Shown piece after piece: positions 62,289-64,000 of a stretch of DNA of 64,000 bases. The number at the start of each line of letters is the position of its first letter. Within the stretch, counting starts at the first letter, position 1. Made by a program: the position numbers and the translations under genes. The DNA is from Drosophila pseudoobscura (lineage: Eukaryota > Arthropoda > Insecta > Diptera > Drosophilidae): positions 18,910,001 through 18,974,000 of the forward strand of contig NC_046679.1 of assembly GCF_009870125.1 (NCBI RefSeq). Direction: 5' to 3'. The notes beneath the pieces are model-generated. The model worked only from the letters and a program-made list of their open reading frames with translations. It had not been told where the DNA came from and did not search any database.

Positions 62289-62439
62289 CTAAAATAAGAA
62301 CAAGTTAAAATACAAATAATTATAATTATATAATTATAAAAATGTACGTAATAAAAAAAATTATATGTATGTACATTAAATTTTCTAAAAATTATAAATT
62401 TAAAAAAACTGGGTTGCATACGGTACCTAAACCGTAAGA

Positions 62440-62910
62440 ATGGAGTAAGTGGAATATGAGTTAATGTGTCGTTGGTATGGACTTAATCTGCTTTTATTGT
62501 CTGTTGTTTAATTGGGCAATTCTTATGGTCAGCAATTGTACCAGTGTTTTTGCCCTATGCAAAACGATCGCATTGTCCGCCGAATTCGCTGCAGTAGCGA
62601 TTTTCATTGAACCAGCTATAGTGCTGTGTCGTGAGGTGTTATGTTTAATGCAAAGCATGGAATTCGGCTTTCATAGGTACTCGTTTAGTGGAGTAAGCTA
62701 CTATTTCTCTTGCCAAGACTTCTTCTTCTGACTGTTCTGAAAGCGGTTCGATAAAATCAGCTAGAAACTCTTCGAATTGAGTTGAAAAAGTTGCCGACAG
62801 GTCTATGTTCTCCTTGTCATCAGTGAGAAACGATAGCATCATATCCTTACACATGAGGGTTCTATCCACTTGTCTCAATTGATTTGTTGTGTTGGCCACC
62901 CATTATTTTT
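62440..62910 (-). other. unidentified open frame
   Basis: On the minus strand 62899-62645, 84 codons are open: MANTTNQLRQVDRTLMCK, then an acidic EEFLADFIEPLSEQSEEE stretch. I do not recognise it. It could be a transposon protein start or an exon, but it does not continue in phase with the SV2-like exons. Confidence 0.3.
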
Positions 62911-63369
62911 GCTTTTATATCGGCTGGTAATTCGACGCCAGATGATGACAAGGACTGTGAATCAAATGTTCATATAATATTCGAATAGAAACACACGCAT
63001 ACATTTTTCTACTAAACTTACATATTCAAAAGAACCACAACCAAATTTATAATTTTCAGTACTTAGCAAACAGTACAATCACCGACAGAAAATTAAATGA
63101 AAATGTCCTTCTCGTTAGCTTTTTGACGTTTTCTTTTCTTTCGATTCGATCGACTCGCACATTCCACACTGCAGTGAGCAAAACAATGCACAACATACTG
63201 AGCACTCTCTCTCTGTCACAACGTTTTTCGTAGCAGTGCAAGTGCGAGTCATACGAAATGACAGGAGTCACTCAACAATTATGCCTTGAGTCAATGAGTC
63301 AGCAAATGAAGGAAAGAAAATGATTTGAAAGATTGTGTTAATGTCAAATGTTAATGTGTGTGTGTGTAA
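62911..63369. other. unidentified spacer
   Basis: Sequence without supported genes; a (gt)n tract occurs at 63355-63368. Confidence 0.35.
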
Positions 63370-63720
63370 CGAGTTTGTTTCAAAATTTCGCCACACCCCC
63401 TTCCACCCCCGCAAAGGACGAAAATCTGGGGATATTCACAAATCTCAGAGACTATACACGATAGAGTAACCAAATTTGATATCCATTATAAAACGAATAT
63501 CTCAAAATTTCGCCCCAGCCTATTCCGCCCCCACAAAGGACAAAAATCTGTTGCACCCACAATATTGAGGATACGAGAAAACTAAAAACGCAGAATCATA
63601 CATATTAATAATATTAATATTAATATATATTAATATTAGCGTCGTCTGCAGGAGGAGAGCCATGCTGTCTAAGTATCGGGTATAAATGTAGAGTTGTGGT
63701 ATCAGCAGCAACTCACAACG
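63370..63720 (+). mobile_element. DINE-1/INE-1-type Helitron 3' fragment
   Basis: Contains the 'caaaatttcgccacaccccctt' block, a partial second block, a tattaatatt-rich segment, and the end 'gtatcgggtataaatgtagagttg', then 'cagcaactcacaacgttcccc'. It matches the end of the 35640-36720 copy. Confidence 0.8.
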
Positions 63721-64000
63721 TTCCCCCTCGTTCTTATAGGAACGTTTCCGCAGTCCATGGAAGCGCTTTCTTCGCTGTTTCAACGAGATCAGTAAAATAA
63801 ATCAAAGAAATGTCGTACGCGATCCGAAGATAATATTGTATTTTTTTGTTTCTTCTATTAGCAACGATCGATTGCATAGCCCGAAAGAAAACCTCACGTA
63901 GTCAAGAGCTTCTACGCTTAAGAGGGTCTGTGCGCTCTCCCTTATGCCCTTCTGGCACCCATTAGCGCATATTGCGCATATAAGAAACAGCTCTCTCGAG
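63721..64000. other. unidentified right edge
   Basis: Sequence after the DINE-1 end; no feature supported. Any further 5' exons of the SV2-like gene should lie beyond 64000. Confidence 0.3.

Noticed and set aside
62477..62731. 84-codon hydrophobic plus-strand frame that could be taken for transporter helices
   Set aside because: It is on the strand opposite to the SV2-like gene and is the antisense of another open frame; no transporter motif.

Overview
The window reads as Drosophila DNA from a transposon-saturated, heterochromatin-like region. The evidence is several DINE-1/INE-1-type Helitron fragments ending in a ...gtatcgggtata... tract, many decayed BEL/Pao, Ty3/gypsy, Jockey/CR1-like and LOA/I-like retroelements, and single-copy fly genes with small GT-AG exons scattered through multi-kilobase, transposon-filled introns. 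I cannot name the species.

Four host genes could be assembled by hand from splice sites and phase. All lie on the minus strand: a complete three-exon NK-like homeobox gene (4094-1330, 235 codons); a complete ten-exon DnaJ/thioredoxin membrane-protein gene, the DNAJC16 family, l(3)80Fg in flies (31771-16404, 786 codons); a two-exon NATD1-like acetyltransferase (47377-41132, 106 codons, intron about 5.9 kb); and the seven 3' exons of an SV2-like major facilitator transporter (62288-49782), whose 5' half lies beyond the right edge. Two gene-derived pieces lie on the plus strand inside introns: a broken deadhead-like thioredoxin copy (23690-24015), and first-exon sequence resembling the glycogen branching enzyme gene with an intact splice donor (52749-52843).

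The outstanding structure is a palindrome of about 10.6 kb (5541-16157, axis near 10488, loop about 100 nt) between the homeobox gene and l(3)80Fg. Each arm is layered: an outer tandem array of 319-bp units mixed with 189-bp deletion variants; a unique block carrying what looks like the 3' end of a spliced gene with an AATAAA signal; an inner, unrelated tandem array; then the loop. No transposase or recognisable transposon tip was seen. It is either a non-autonomous foldback transposon or a hairpin-RNA (endo-siRNA) locus. Its right edge is about 115 bp past the likely poly(A) signal of l(3)80Fg.

Layout: 1-940 unidentified; 941-1329 DINE-1; 1330-4094 homeobox gene with a Transib-like remnant in intron 2; 4649-5540 LINE remnant; 5541-16157 palindrome; 16404-31771 l(3)80Fg, whose introns hold gypsy, BEL, LINE, hAT and thioredoxin remnants; 32050-35110 BEL fused to an I/LOA-like LINE; 35640-36720 DINE-1; 37200-41100 assorted DNA-transposon and retroelement scraps; 41132-47377 NATD1-like gene with a LINE-BEL-LINE nest in its intron; 47880-49000 repeat and LINE; 49782-62288 SV2-like gene with many insertions including a roughly 3.5-kb BEL element; 62289-64000 mostly unidentified, with a DINE-1 fragment. 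Within introns almost every element is broken by stops, frameshifts or deletions, while the host exons remain open with matching phases, which indicates selection on the host genes.
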